From contig CM056376.1 in the NCBI GenBank assembly GCA_029718625.1, positions 111,764,373-111,828,372 of the forward strand: a DNA stretch of 64,000 nt, given 5' to 3'. Below are positions 1-10,826 of the stretch, one piece after another. A program made the position numbers and the translations under genes. The stretch is from Synaphobranchus kaupii. Taxonomy: Eukaryota > Chordata > Actinopteri > Anguilliformes > Synaphobranchidae. The number at the start of each line of letters is the position of its first letter. Positions within the stretch are counted from its first letter, which is position 1. Under the pieces are notes generated by a model. The model was not told the origin of the DNA. It ran no database searches and saw only the letters and a program-made list of their open reading frames with translations.

Positions 1-139
1 TCCTTTTCCAACGTTTACTGACCACTTTGTTCCTCAGGCGTGGACTCGCAATTATACTGGGGAAGTTTCCAGCTTTTATTGTATCTCATTGTGCTGGTGC
101 TGTTATGGTCCCCAGCGACAGGAAGGTGTTTCCTGTGAT

Positions 140-280
140 TTAACCCCCCCCCCCCCCTAAAAGTGCCAGTAGGGGCTGAAAGATAGAGACTTCCTCACAC
201 AAACACAGCCCCCCCACCCCCACCCCATAGGGCCAGCAGGAGCTAAAAGATAGAGACTTCCTCACACAAACACAGGCTAT
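140..280. repeat. C-run plus 67-bp imperfect direct duplication
   Basis: A run of C at about 143-157 is followed by two copies (163-207 and 230-274) of a unit containing GATAGAGACTTCCTCACACA, separated by a C-rich spacer. The copies differ by a few substitutions. A second long C run lies at about 403-420. Short open frames across these tracts are not genes. Confidence 0.8.
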
Positions 281-1074
281 TTTAGACGGGCCCATTGTGT
301 GCCCCGGTCTTGGAAATGTCACAGTCCTACGAGCAGGCGGTAAACAAATTTAAAAAAAAGAAACGGTGGAACGCAAGGACCTCATTCTCAACCCCGAGCC
401 CGCCCCCCCCCCCCCCCCCCATGCAGAACATGGCTGATATCAGCCCCATGACCTGTCTGTGCATACAGAGGGAAATGCCGTCAGGGTTTAACAATCTGTG
501 AAAAGGAAATTGGCAGCTGAATGTTTAGTTTAACATAAGCTTAGATTTGGCTCATCACGCACTCAACAACTATTGTTGTGGTTTCATCAATACTGTACTT
601 TTAATTCAATGTATTGCTTGCTTGTATATAATAATAATTCTCATTATTACTTTTATTATATTATTATTATTATTATTATAATAACAATAATAATAATACA
701 TTACCTTGTGTAAATTTTCACAAAAATCACAATTGCTGGGCCGCTAGGTAGCTAATTCAGTAAAAGCACAGCTGGCAGCGCATGGTTGCGCATGGTTGAG
801 CATGGTTGAGCAAGGGATCGCCCAAGGGATATATGGGAGGGATTCAGTTAGCGGGAATAGTAGTGTTCATTGCTCGAATGACCCCTGTTGGCCATCCTGG
901 CTTTGTTTTTTCATGTAACCAATTCAGGATCAACACTTTGTTGAAAGAATTACATAAACATATATTCCTAAGGCACTGTTCATGCTCATCCAGGTATTTT
1001 GAACAGGCAATACTGCCCTCTAGAGGAATTTGAGATAATTACATTGTCAAAATATGACCACTACAGTAAAATAT
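281..1074. other. Intergenic; ATT microsatellite and short repeats
   Basis: No gene is visible. An imperfect (ATT)n/(AAT)n tract lies at about 627-700. At 781-811 the 10-bp unit CATGGTTGAG/CATGGTTGCG occurs about three times in tandem. The rest is AT-rich and unremarkable. Confidence 0.6.
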
Positions 1075-1076
1075 TA

Positions 1077-2176
1077 TCAGATCTAAAACGTCTACGACGT
1101 AAAAAAAAGAAAAAAAAAGCCAAGTTACTCACGCATAGCCTACATAGCGCTGTCCATAAGTTCTTAATTCCAACTTGCAAAAACTAGGCCTGCCTTTAAA
1201 AGTCGATATCAAAATGTGGCCAAGTTACAACTACCAATATTGCCTATCGTAGCTCACACTAAATAAACTAGCTCTATTCCAAAGCAATGCTATCCAAACT
1301 TTCCTAAATTATTTAATGCAACTTGGCCCTGTGTTTCTTCATCTTTGCATGTGAAGAGATTGTGCCTCATGGAACAACATATGATTTCAATTAATGTTTT
1401 TAACAGTTGATGAATAATTACACTCCAGAAAGGATATGGTTGTACTTCGTTGGCAAGTTTACTTTAGAAAATGTACAGGTTTTAAAATGTTAACTGCTGC
1501 TACAGCATTCTTTACAATTCACAAACAGACATTTATATGAAGAAACATCATGTACAATAGAGAAAGGGGTGATGAATAAATAAATGCAGATACAAATGAT
1601 GATATTTGATATTGAACAGAATTTTGTGAACACAAGGATATCTATGCTCTGTAGGACCACACAGGTTTTAATAGAAATCCAAATAAATAAATCAATAAAT
1701 ACATAATAATAATAATAATACATTTTATTCATTCTGTGCTTTTCATAGACCCAAAGCAGTGGATGCAGACAATTGTTCAAACATGCCCTATAGTGTAGTA
1801 ATTTTTCTGTTTAAATTCTAAGTGTAACACATCTGAATCAGAGTATTTCCACTATAAATTATTTTCATTTTGCAGTTTGATGTGGCACATAGTTTCATTG
1901 ACCACATTCTCTTGAGATGGTAAGATGAAGAAACACAGGGCCAGTTGCATTAAATAATTTAGGAAAGTTTGGATAGCATTGCTTTGGAATAGAGCTAGTT
2001 TATTTAGTGTGAGCTACGATAGGCAATATTGGTAAACTTGGCCACATTTTGATATCAAGACTTTTAAAGGCAGGCCTAGTTTTTGCAAGTTGGAATTAAG
2101 AACTTATGGACAGCGCTATGTAGGCTATGCATGAGTAACTTGGCTTTTTTTTACGTCGTAGACGTTTTTGATCTGA
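1077..2176. mobile_element. Fold-back element with about 260-bp inverted arms
   Basis: The left arm (1077-1345) is the reverse complement of the right arm (1922-2176) with few differences. Both outer ends carry the motif ACGTCTACGACGTAAAA close to TCAGATC, and both inner ends carry the TTCTTCATCTT segment. The bases flanking both ends are TA, which would fit a mariner-type target duplication, but the dinucleotide is too short to be proof. The 576-bp middle is AT-rich, with an AAT microsatellite near 1707-1722, and has no transposase. It is a non-autonomous palindromic element. Confidence 0.75.
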
Positions 2177-2608
2177 TATCACTTATTTTTTATAGCTAAC
2201 TAATGATGAATAATGCATGAAGATAAACACGGAGAGAGACATGCATTCCAAAGAAATGTATGCAGACATTCGCTTAACCATAACGCCCTCTATTGACAAG
2301 AATGAGAACAGTTATCCTATTACAGACAGCACACAATTACATTAAAGGAGTTTGTAGATGAGCAGTATTTAATGTGTAATGAAATACAATGAACAGCACC
2401 ACCTGAGCTATGGATCACGAAGAAGCATGTAAATTAATGAACCAAGTCTACATGGAGACATACATCCACAATGGGCTAGACGCAAACACATTCTAGCTGA
2501 AAGACATACAGCCTAAATAGCTAGTACAGCCTAAATAGTTTGCATCAGTAAAATATGGAAATACAGTTTTAAAATAGGGCTATTAGCATTCTGTGAAATA
2601 CATTTAAC
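2177..2608. other. Intergenic, no recognised feature
   Basis: AT-rich unique-looking sequence. No gene, RNA or repeat structure was recognised, apart from two short copies of an AGCCTAAATAG motif near 2510-2535. Confidence 0.5.
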
Positions 2609-2800
2609 GTTAGGCTATTCAACACTGGATTGCCGGATGCGTAACTCCAACCTTCCATGTGTGGGCTACGAGCTAGCGAGCGAGCTAGTGAGTTCATGAG
2701 CACAGCAGTTAGGCTATTCAACACTGGATTGCCGGATGCGTAACTCCAACCTTCCATGTGTGGGCTACGAGCTAGCTAGTGAGTTTCTGCACAGCAGAGT
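2609..2800. repeat. Two-copy tandem duplication, 99-bp period
   Basis: Copy 1 starts at 2609 and copy 2 at 2708. Both begin GTTAGGCTATTCAACACTGG and agree over about 80 bp, with a small difference in the number of GCTAGCGA-type units near the end. This is a recent local duplication. Confidence 0.85.
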
Positions 2801-3597
2801 TTTTTTTCCGATAGTGTAGAACGTTACCTGCAGGAAATGTTTTGGTACCGGACAGCTAGGTTTAGTTTCGTTTTCTGTAGTGCAATGAATGTAGGCTATA
2901 ATGCATGTTGATTCGCTTCATAGTAGCCTAGCTTATTTCTGCTTCCTGACGAACAAGCTTAATTGGACAACGCATATTTCCCAGGAATCTTAGCCAGAAA
3001 GAAAACAGTAGATACTACTAAGAAAGTACATACCACAGATTATTCTTATTATTATAATAATAATTAAAAGTGCAGTAAGCTACATTATCAGCAGAGTAGC
3101 GTAGACTAGAGCCACATTCGGAGGCTATCTATTTATTTATAAGTGACTAACCATGAATCAGATATGTTTGGGGAATTGGCGGTTTATAAATCCGATCGCT
3201 TAAAGGCTTGCAGCTTAAAAGAGGTTATCGTAAATTCTTAATTTTCCTAGTAGTTAATTTTATGGTGACCTTGTGTTATGTGTGAAAAGGATAAAGTGAA
3301 CAGAGCTGAAGTGAAGAAATTAATGAATAAAGAAATGTTGGCCGAGGCAAGGGGTTTCCACAGTCAGTCAGTCATGACCGCAAGAGCAGAGCGTAACACC
3401 CTCCACAAACCAGACAAAAGCGAGCGTCCGGTTTGGGGAGGGTGTGATATAATACAAGTGAAACATTGAACAGTTAATATTGTAAACCTCTTTTGCCTTT
3501 GCAATAAAAATACGTTAATGTGTCAATGTGAAAATAATAACAGTCTAAGAAATGAAAAGTACTTAACAGTTGCACATTTTTTTTGTGGAAAATACAC
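2801..3597. other. Intergenic, no recognised feature
   Basis: No gene seen. The 63-codon open frame at 3278-3469 resembles no known family and is probably chance. Confidence 0.5.
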
Positions 3598-3672
3598 ATG
3601 TGCCCTGCTGGGCTCCAACCCACTATCCACTGTGTGAGAGGCTGCAGTTTTAACCACTAAGCCACAATAGCT
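3598..3672 (-). repeat. tRNA-like sequence, probably a SINE head or tRNA pseudogene
   Basis: Read on the minus strand, it has a GTGGCTTAGTGGTTA segment resembling an RNA polymerase III A box region. About 35 nt later comes GGGTTGGAGCCC, resembling a degraded B box (GGTTCGANNCC). Length and spacing suit a tRNA-derived sequence. The B box deviates from consensus and no complete cloverleaf was confirmed, so a functional tRNA is unlikely. Confidence 0.4.
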
Positions 3673-5209
3673 TCTTGGAAAGTATGAAGCCATTAGCTAC
3701 ATTAACATTAAAAAACGTTAGTATGAAGCGTTTTTATTGGACGATAAGCTTGATGAGCAGGTATACGGACCCATACCCTCAAATAATAATTCTCCCCATT
3801 GGATAACATTGCGACGGAGGCAGGCAGTTTGGCAGGAAAATGGGAAGAAGAAGAAGAAGAAGCGGAAGAGGAAGGAGAAAAACGGCAAAATAACCCAAGT
3901 TTGGGGCTTTATTGTGTGGATGTGTGAAGTTGTATCTGAATGCTGTGAGGTTACATGAGGTCAGAACATACAGAAGTTAATGTTTTTAAGGGCTGAGAGT
4001 CTATGGTCATTGTGGTTACTTCTGTAGGAAACCCTGAAAAGTGCCAAACTCTCGGTGCTGTATAGGTATGGGGCATGCCCCACCAAGCCGTAACTTGGCG
4101 GATGGAATACCTGCTATCCCAATAGGGGTCCTGGACAGCCAGAGTCTGCTGGTTTTTATTTTCACCTTCAGCAACCAGTTTATGCAAAAATAACCAGCTG
4201 ATTTGAGTCAACTGTGCAATCAGCTTCCTTAATTGTTAGATGAAGTGCTGAGGAACAACATAAACCAGCAGACCCTGTGGCTCTCCACTCGTGCAGGTAG
4301 CAGCACATTTGGGTTAGCAACACATGCATTCAAAGTACGACTCTGTTACAACACATTTTAACAAGGCGTGTATTTGACTTCATTGGGAATTTTTTTCTAA
4401 CACCCCCCCCCCACACACACACACACATTATTCTTCTATATTCCAGCGGCTGCAAGATAAGGAGGAAAGAACAGCCTACTGAGTCGACCAAGAGACGGGC
4501 CAGTGCTTTGACCAGGAAAAAGGGCTCCAAATCTTGCACTATTTGATTATTTGCCTTTTTTGTTACACTGAAACACAGTTACAACCAGCTTAGCAAGTTT
4601 AAACCTCGGGTTTAGTTCCCTAGGACACAGAACTGCATTACTACTGGAACAGCTACTACTAGTCTCATAGATTGGGAATAGCTATTCCACTTATGTACAG
4701 TTTTGTGGTCTAGATGTTTAAACTCCTGCTGAGTTGTTTGCAATTTCCCCATTTGTTACAAATCTCACATTGAATCTATTGCATGTAAACAATCATTTGG
4801 AAACAAACTACATTGCTGGAGTGATGTAAAGTCAGGTGCTGACACTGGCTGAAGGAAAGTAAGGATGAATTGTATCTAGAAATATGTGGCAGGCATTTTA
4901 AAAAAGAAAGTTGAAAATATTTGAAATGTGGAGAAAATGCCTTTTTTTTAAATAGATGGTAAGCAATGGAGTAGTTTTATACCCCAATGGTCCAGCGAGC
5001 AACAGGCTAAATGGATTGACGGAGCTGTGGTGTACAGTGAAACTAGGCCAAAACCAAGAGAGATAGAAGCTATCAGTGGAACACTGAGTGATAACAAACA
5101 ATGATGATGAACAATCTAGAAGCTTCTGCATGAGTAAGTAAGGCATGCTGTAAGTCTATAAGGAACAATAGTGAAGCTGAGATGTAAACTCAAAAGAAAA
5201 TAAGGTAAA
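3673..5209. other. Intergenic, with a purine-rich run and a (CA) tract
   Basis: Holds a GAA-rich purine tract at about 3843-3885 and C/CA runs at about 4403-4428. A small palindromic element at 4127-4286 is listed separately. Open frames here are short and unrecognised. Confidence 0.5.
4127..4286. mobile_element. Small palindromic MITE-like repeat
   Basis: The left end reads GGTCCTGGACAGCCAGAGTC followed by TGCTGGTTTTTATT. The right end, reverse-complemented, reads GGAGAGCCACAGGGTCTGCT followed by GGTTTATG. These are imperfect inverted ends about 30 bp long around a 100-bp core. The ends resemble a common fish interspersed repeat. No target duplication was identified. Confidence 0.5.
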
Positions 5210-5396
5210 GCACTCGCGCGCACACACGCACGCGCGCGCACACACACACACATAGAGAAACATAAACACACGCACACACACACATAGAGAAACATAAACA
5301 CACACGCACACACACAGAGAAACATAAACACACACGCACAGAGAAACATAAACACACACGCACAGAGAAACATAAACACACACTCACACACACAAG
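5210..5396. repeat. Compound (CA)n/(CG)n microsatellite with higher-order unit
   Basis: CA and GC-rich alternating dinucleotides are interrupted regularly by AGAGAAACATAAA, which occurs about five times. The result is a higher-order array with unit lengths of roughly 24-36 bp. Alternating purine-pyrimidine runs at 5215-5251 could adopt Z-DNA. Cysteine- and valine-rich frames on the minus strand are artefacts of the repeat. Confidence 0.9.
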
Positions 5397-5746
5397 TAAA
5401 CAGCAGATCACTGAAAAATGTCATACATCTACTTTAGGTGGACAAGGCTGTGGGTTACACACTGGTAAAAATGTATATTTTCAGAAATTGCACAAAAAAA
5501 GTATTTTGAGCCAAATAATTTCTGCTGCGATTGATCACACACTGTTGTTGCTGTTTTTTCCCCCCCTTTCATTTGGCTTCAAGAATCAGTCTTGACTTGT
5601 CCATTCTATGGAGTAATGAATATTGTATCCGTTTCTGTTAAATTCAGCAGTTGTACAAATATGTTTAATGACAATTTTATAAGCCTGTACGTGTCATCTT
5701 AAGACAAAACCAATCCAATCTGCTCATTCCTCATAAAGTTTGGTGA

Positions 5747-5789
5747 ATACTTGGCTTCAGTGCAGTGAACTTGCACTGAAGCCAAGTAT
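5747..5789. other. Perfect 18-bp inverted repeat (hairpin)
   Basis: The arms ATACTTGGCTTCAGTGCA (5747-5764) and its exact reverse complement (5772-5789) are separated by 7 nt. The stem is perfect but short. It could be a remnant of a palindromic insertion or a small-RNA hairpin, and nothing flanking supports either. Confidence 0.7.
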
Positions 5790-6623
5790 TTCAGTGAAAT
5801 GTTTCAGGTGTCAAAGCGAAATATTTCAGAGGTCAAAAAGCAGGCTGAAATACAAAAGAGCACCATCTTGTTTTTTCGCAGTGGTTATCATGGCACTACT
5901 GCTCTGGGTTCACATGAAGTTCCTGTGCATACCTAATGGCATTAGAATCAAATGATTCTACACTCAAAACAAATGAGGGGGGGGTGTCCTTTCTGTGTGT
6001 AATGTTAGAATTGTGGACTATACTTTTACTATATGTCACACCAGCCCATATTAAGGAATCCTCTTTCCAGTTATTACTCTGTAAACATTGATCTGTCAAC
6101 TGATTCCTAAATAGTAACAAAAAAAGTAAGCATATGAACTTCTGTTGTCAAATACTAAGAATAACTGAATAATTTGAACACCCTTATTCGAAAACCTTTT
6201 AAAATGCGGTAAAATTGTGATGTATTATTGTTTCTGTTTTTTACTTTTAGAATCACTGTTAATACAATGCCAAGATTTCAGAGATGGATTAAAACATGTT
6301 TTGTCACTGTTGTCGTTGCTTTTGTTGTTTTGTGTTTTTTTCCCCCAGAATACTTGTGAATATTTGTCTCACTTTTTTGAACCAGTTTTGTGTAAACTAC
6401 GAATATTTATCTTCTTTTAACCATGTTTCATTAAAGTTCTCATTGTTTTTTTTCCTATAATTAGAACAAAAGTCATGAGTATTTCTTTCAGCTTTCAACA
6501 TCCTGTGACCCCCCCCCCCCCCCCCCCCGCTGGGGTAAATGATACTAAAATTGGAGTGTGAAATTGGCCAACTTCTGCAGAGTTAGTTCTCTGTATGTCA
6601 AGCATAAATATAAAATGGGTGAA
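5790..6623. other. Intergenic with a 20-base C run
   Basis: No gene recognised. A poly-C run lies at 6509-6528. AT-rich open frames are short and look random. Confidence 0.5.
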
Positions 6624-6840
6624 GCATGACAAAGTCTACAATTGAGGTGGATGTTTTAACTAAAACTGAAAGATTTCTATGAAAAAAGTAATGCAGGACA
6701 CATATCATTTCCAAACGGCTACACAAAAAAAAGCATGACAAAGTCTATAATTGAGGTGGAGGTTTTAACTAAAACTGAAAAATTGCTATGAAATAAGTAA
6801 TGCAGGACACGCATGCTTTCCAAAGGGCTACACAAAAAAA
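6624..6840. repeat. Two-copy tandem duplication, 109-bp period
   Basis: Copies start at 6624 and 6733, each with GCATGACAAAGTCTA. They agree over the full unit with about ten substitutions, so this is an older duplication than the one at 2609. Confidence 0.85.
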
Positions 6841-8496
6841 TCGGCCATAGTTTTCCATCACGTAACTGAAACATCTACTCGTTATCTACTTTAAAAAAAA
6901 AAAAGGAACTGATAAGGCCAAACTGCATCCTTCAGGGAACAGCTTTCAGGAACGGACGGACACGTTGTGTATCTGATTATTTTGCGTATTGACGCAACAG
7001 CCAGATAAATTCCATAGGCCCACATCTTTGTTTTTCTTTCCGTTTTCTTGTTTTGTTTCCTTTTGCAGGAGTGATTTTCAAAATTCTGGCATCATCTAAA
7101 TCATGTGCCCCAGGTTTGAACCCAGCTAAGATACTGGCAACCAAAAAAGCATGTTACATCTTGTCTGAGATTTGGAGTTCCACTGTGCATTAAGATTTAG
7201 ATCCTGAAAGAAGCCTGGGCTGCAGAAGAATCCAAAGCAAAATCTCCACAGTGATAATTAGCAAAGTTAAAATGGAAGTCTTTGATGGGGTTCAGACTTT
7301 TGATTCCTTTGACGCACACGGCGAAGGCACAAGGGATATCCTGTCATTAAACCTAATGTGGAGAGCTTTGCATCCTATAATTAACCAGTCCCACAATCAT
7401 TCGTGATAATGTATCACCAGAGGGGTTGGGGTAGTTTTACACTGAGATTCATGGAAATATTCCTCTTCAATTCTCATTTAGTAGGGAACTGATAAATTAG
7501 ACTGAAGAGTCTATGGAGCAACTGAATTACATACACAGCCTTTCACCCTCTCTTGCAAACTGAATACAAGACCAGTCTTCACTAAAGCTAGTGAATATCT
7601 CTGAGGAAATTTGTCCTTAGCCTGTAGGTGGCGCACACACCGCAAGAGAACTGGATCCCAAAAATAATTGGGAAGCTGATACTCAGATAAATAATATACT
7701 GTTGCTGTGACCGCAAAGCTGTTTATTTTTATTTTCTTTTTTTATTACTGAAGAAATCCATACTTGAGTTTGTGAGTTTAACAGAAGTCTGGAGCCATCG
7801 CAAACGCAACACTGATGAACTGTGGTCTCATCTTTCTCAAGAGTGTTTTTCGTGACCTCTTCAGAGACTGCCGCTTCGTTTAAGTGGAAGAGTACACACA
7901 CACACAGTCACTGCAATCCCACAGGGAGGGTTGGCCACCCGCTCCCACACGTAATTTTCCATAGATCAAAACAGCATGTTTCTAGTCTACCAATGTATTC
8001 CCCAAATTCATTAAATTAATCGAATGTCAAAGTAAACTCGCGTGCGGCTAGTGTCGCCGTTCAGCAAATACAATGTCAAAAAAACCTTCGACAGCAGGAC
8101 AGCAAGAAAGCATCAGCCCACCGCACTACTTAGCAAGAAACCTCTTCAGAATCCCGTTGCAGTTTACGGATGAATAACTTTCTCTTAATGTATTCAAGTG
8201 CACGCAGTGTTGAAGGTAAATTAGGCCTACTAATTCGATGCAGACTGTGATATAAAAAATAAAAAAAAGGTCTGCGTGAAAGAGTGACTCACTGCAATCA
8301 CGGCCCCTTCCTTCTCCTTCCTCGAAAGATTAGATGTAGCGATGCCTAATAGCCCTCAGAAGTCTGACGTAACGCAGAGCACACAAAAAAACAATTATGA
8401 TGCCGCTTTCTAGCCGAAATAATTATTCTGCTAGCACAAGCTAACACTGCTGTTATACACGTCACAGCTAGTGGTTCTGAGATCTCTGGTGAGACT
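6841..8496. other. Intergenic, no recognised gene
   Basis: No feature with support was seen on either strand. Open frames at 7683-7901 and 7822-8019 have no recognisable domain. Confidence 0.5.
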
Positions 8497-8634
8497 TAGT
8501 GATGGGCAAAACAGTTCACTTCAGTGACACGAATCACTAGAATCAGTTCATTAAAAAGATTCGTTCAAAAGATTCGTTCACTGAATCGTTCAGTGCTTGG
8601 GCGGAGCTCCGACTGCGTACTGCGTAGTCCGACT

Positions 8635-9558
8635 CACTCAGTGAACTGACGGCCGAACAGTTCATGCGGAAGTGCTGTCGCTTTGACAAATGCGCCAAAC
8701 TCCGTTTACAAATCTTGATATTTTAAAAGTTTCCTCGTTGAATATCAATATTGGAGGTGAACGCTGGTTTTCAATGACTTTTAAGTCTTAACTGGCTGGG
8801 CCTGATTCTGGCAGTTTGAGCCGCTGATTATCACTCAGGATCACGTCACGTTAACTCACTGTGTCTAGTAGCTTCAGTGAACGGATCACTGAACTTGCAC
8901 CGTTGCGTCACAGTTCGTTCACTCAGTGAACTGTTCGGCCGTCAGTTCACTGAGTGAACGAACTTGCACCGTTGCGTCACAGTTCGTTCACTCAGTGAAC
9001 TGACGGCCGAACAGTTCATGCGGAAGTGCTGTCGCTTTGACAAATGCGCCAAACTCCGTTTACAAATCTTGATATTTTAAAAGTTTCCTCGTTGAATATC
9101 AATATTGGAGGTGAACGCTGGTTTTCAATGACTTTTAAGTCTTAACTGGCTGGGCCTGATTCTGGCAGTTTGAGCCGCTGATTATCACTCAGGATCACGT
9201 CACGTTAACTCACTGTGTCTAGTAGCTTCAGTGAACGGATCACTGAACTTGCACCGTTGCGTCACAGTTCGTTCACTCAGTGAACTGTTCGGCCGTCAGT
9301 TCACTGAGTGAACGAACTTGCACCGTTGCGTCACAGTTCGTTCACTCAGTGAACTGACGGCCGAACAGTTCATGCGGAAGTGCTGTCGCTTTGACAAATG
9401 CGCCAAACTCCGTTTACAAATCTTGATATTTTAAAAGTTTCCTCGTTGAATATCAATATTGGAGGTGAACGCTGGTTTTCAATGACTTTTAAGTCTTAAC
9501 TTGCTGGGCCTGATTCTGGCAGTTTGAGCCGCTGATTATCACTCAGGATCACGTCACG
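8635..9558. repeat. 354-bp tandem array, about 2.6 copies
   Basis: The motif GACGGCCGAACAGTTCATGC occurs at 8648, 9002 and 9356, exactly 354 bp apart. Copies begin at 8635, 8989 and 9343, and the third breaks off near 9558. The copies are almost identical; one visible difference is a G-to-T change in the AACTGGCTGGG stretch of copy 3. The two complete units end in a palindrome built on GTTCACTCAGTGAACTG. Near identity implies recent duplication or homogenisation. Confidence 0.95.
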
Positions 9559-9836
9559 TCACGCAGTGAACGAATCAGTCCACTCTGCACGCTCGCTGTC
9601 TCGCTCGGCGCCCGCCCGCCCGTGAATTTTTTTTATAATTTTTTTTTTAATATAGCCTAAACTTTATTTCGAACAATTTCGGAAACAAATTAGAGAAAAA
9701 AAAGAAAAAAAAACTTTCTAGTATACAACACGCAAACACGGTACTCATTTCGGCTATACAATACTTAGAACAATACGTCCGAAATGGAATAGGAAGAAGC
9801 AAATGCGAATGATTCGTTCAGCACAGCAGAACTGGG

Positions 9837-10615
9837 CTGGGTTGCACCGGTCATACGTAAGTTTGTGACTAAGTTTGCGCGTAAAGTATTTACTAGGTCC
9901 TTAGTTGCTACTAGTTAGTTTCAAACTATCGCTTTACTAAATTCGGTTGCACCACCAATACGTAAGTAATGTCTTAGCTAGTGAAAACTAAGTAATGCTT
10001 AGTTCAATACTAAGGTAAACATTGTCGCTTTATCATGACGATAACAAATCCATAACCAATCAATCAATAAGCTACAATGTAAACACGGAAATCAACTTGC
10101 ATTGAGTTTAACAGGCTACTTATTTTGCATTCCATGGGAAAAAAATAGAACATTGAACAGAATTACAATGTGTGCATGTTTATGTTTTTACGAATAAAAT
10201 TCAAAATATCCTTATTTGTTTGTTTAGCCTATTTATTTATGTTACAGCCATTATGTGCTTTGAAAATATATGGAAACTTAGCCTAAGTTACGGGACTGTT
10301 CTGTTTGCCTCTCTTTTGAACTATAAAGAACTTTGTTTTGAAACTGAACGTTTTCCACGCGTCAACTATTTTTACAGTGTTTGCTGAAGAGACGGCGGAG
10401 GTAGCCAATTAGATGAACAGACGGTTACAGTTTGTGTATTTTTTTTATACCTAGGGGTAGGTGTAAATATTTAGTAGCTACTAAGCTCAACGTACAAACT
10501 AGTTTGTGTGGTGCAACCCATTTTTATTTAGTAATGTGTAAACCTTAATTTAGTAAACACTTACGTTATAACTAGCCTACGTTTGAATTTACGTATAGCT
10601 GGTGCAACCGGCCCC
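9837..10615. mobile_element. Fold-back element with doubled GGTTGCACC ends, nested in the hAT-like element
   Basis: The outer left end has GGGTTGCACCGGTCATACGT. The outer right end, reverse-complemented, has CCGGTTGCACCAGCTATACG. A second inner pair of the GGTTGCACC motif lies at about 9947 and 10507. Between them is AT-rich DNA without a transposase. The outer ends are about 65-70% alike, so the family and exact borders are uncertain. Confidence 0.6.
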
Positions 10616-10826
10616 TGGTTCGCAAGGGACGAATCACGTTCGCTCGCGGCAGTCCCTCCCCCTCCCTGCACGGTGCACGCTCGCTGCTGATCAGATCCGT
10701 TCGTGAACTGAACTGAACTGAGAAATGAACGGATCTTTTCAGTAAGTGATTCAGTTCAGTTCGTTCACCCAAAAGATTCGTTCTTTTGAACGAATCGTTC
10801 GCGAACGACACAACACTAGTGAGACT

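Larger units (their letters stand above)
8497..10818. mobile_element. Complete hAT-like non-autonomous transposon with 8-bp TSD
   Basis: The element starts TAGTGATGGGC and ends AACACTA, and is flanked by perfect copies of GTGAGACT at 8489-8496 and 10819-10826. An 8-bp duplication is the hallmark of hAT elements. Both subterminal regions are rich in AGATTCGTTC/GAACGAATC motifs (8559-8592 and 10718-10806), as expected for transposase-binding subterminal repeats. No transposase is encoded. The interior holds a 354-bp tandem array and a nested fold-back element, so the copy grew by internal amplification and later insertion. Confidence 0.82.

Noticed and set aside
3598..3672. Functional tRNA gene
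   Set aside because: B box is degraded and no complete cloverleaf could be drawn; listed only as tRNA-like.
5116..5424. Cysteine-rich frames on the minus strand
   Set aside because: Translation of the (CA)n microsatellite in several frames.
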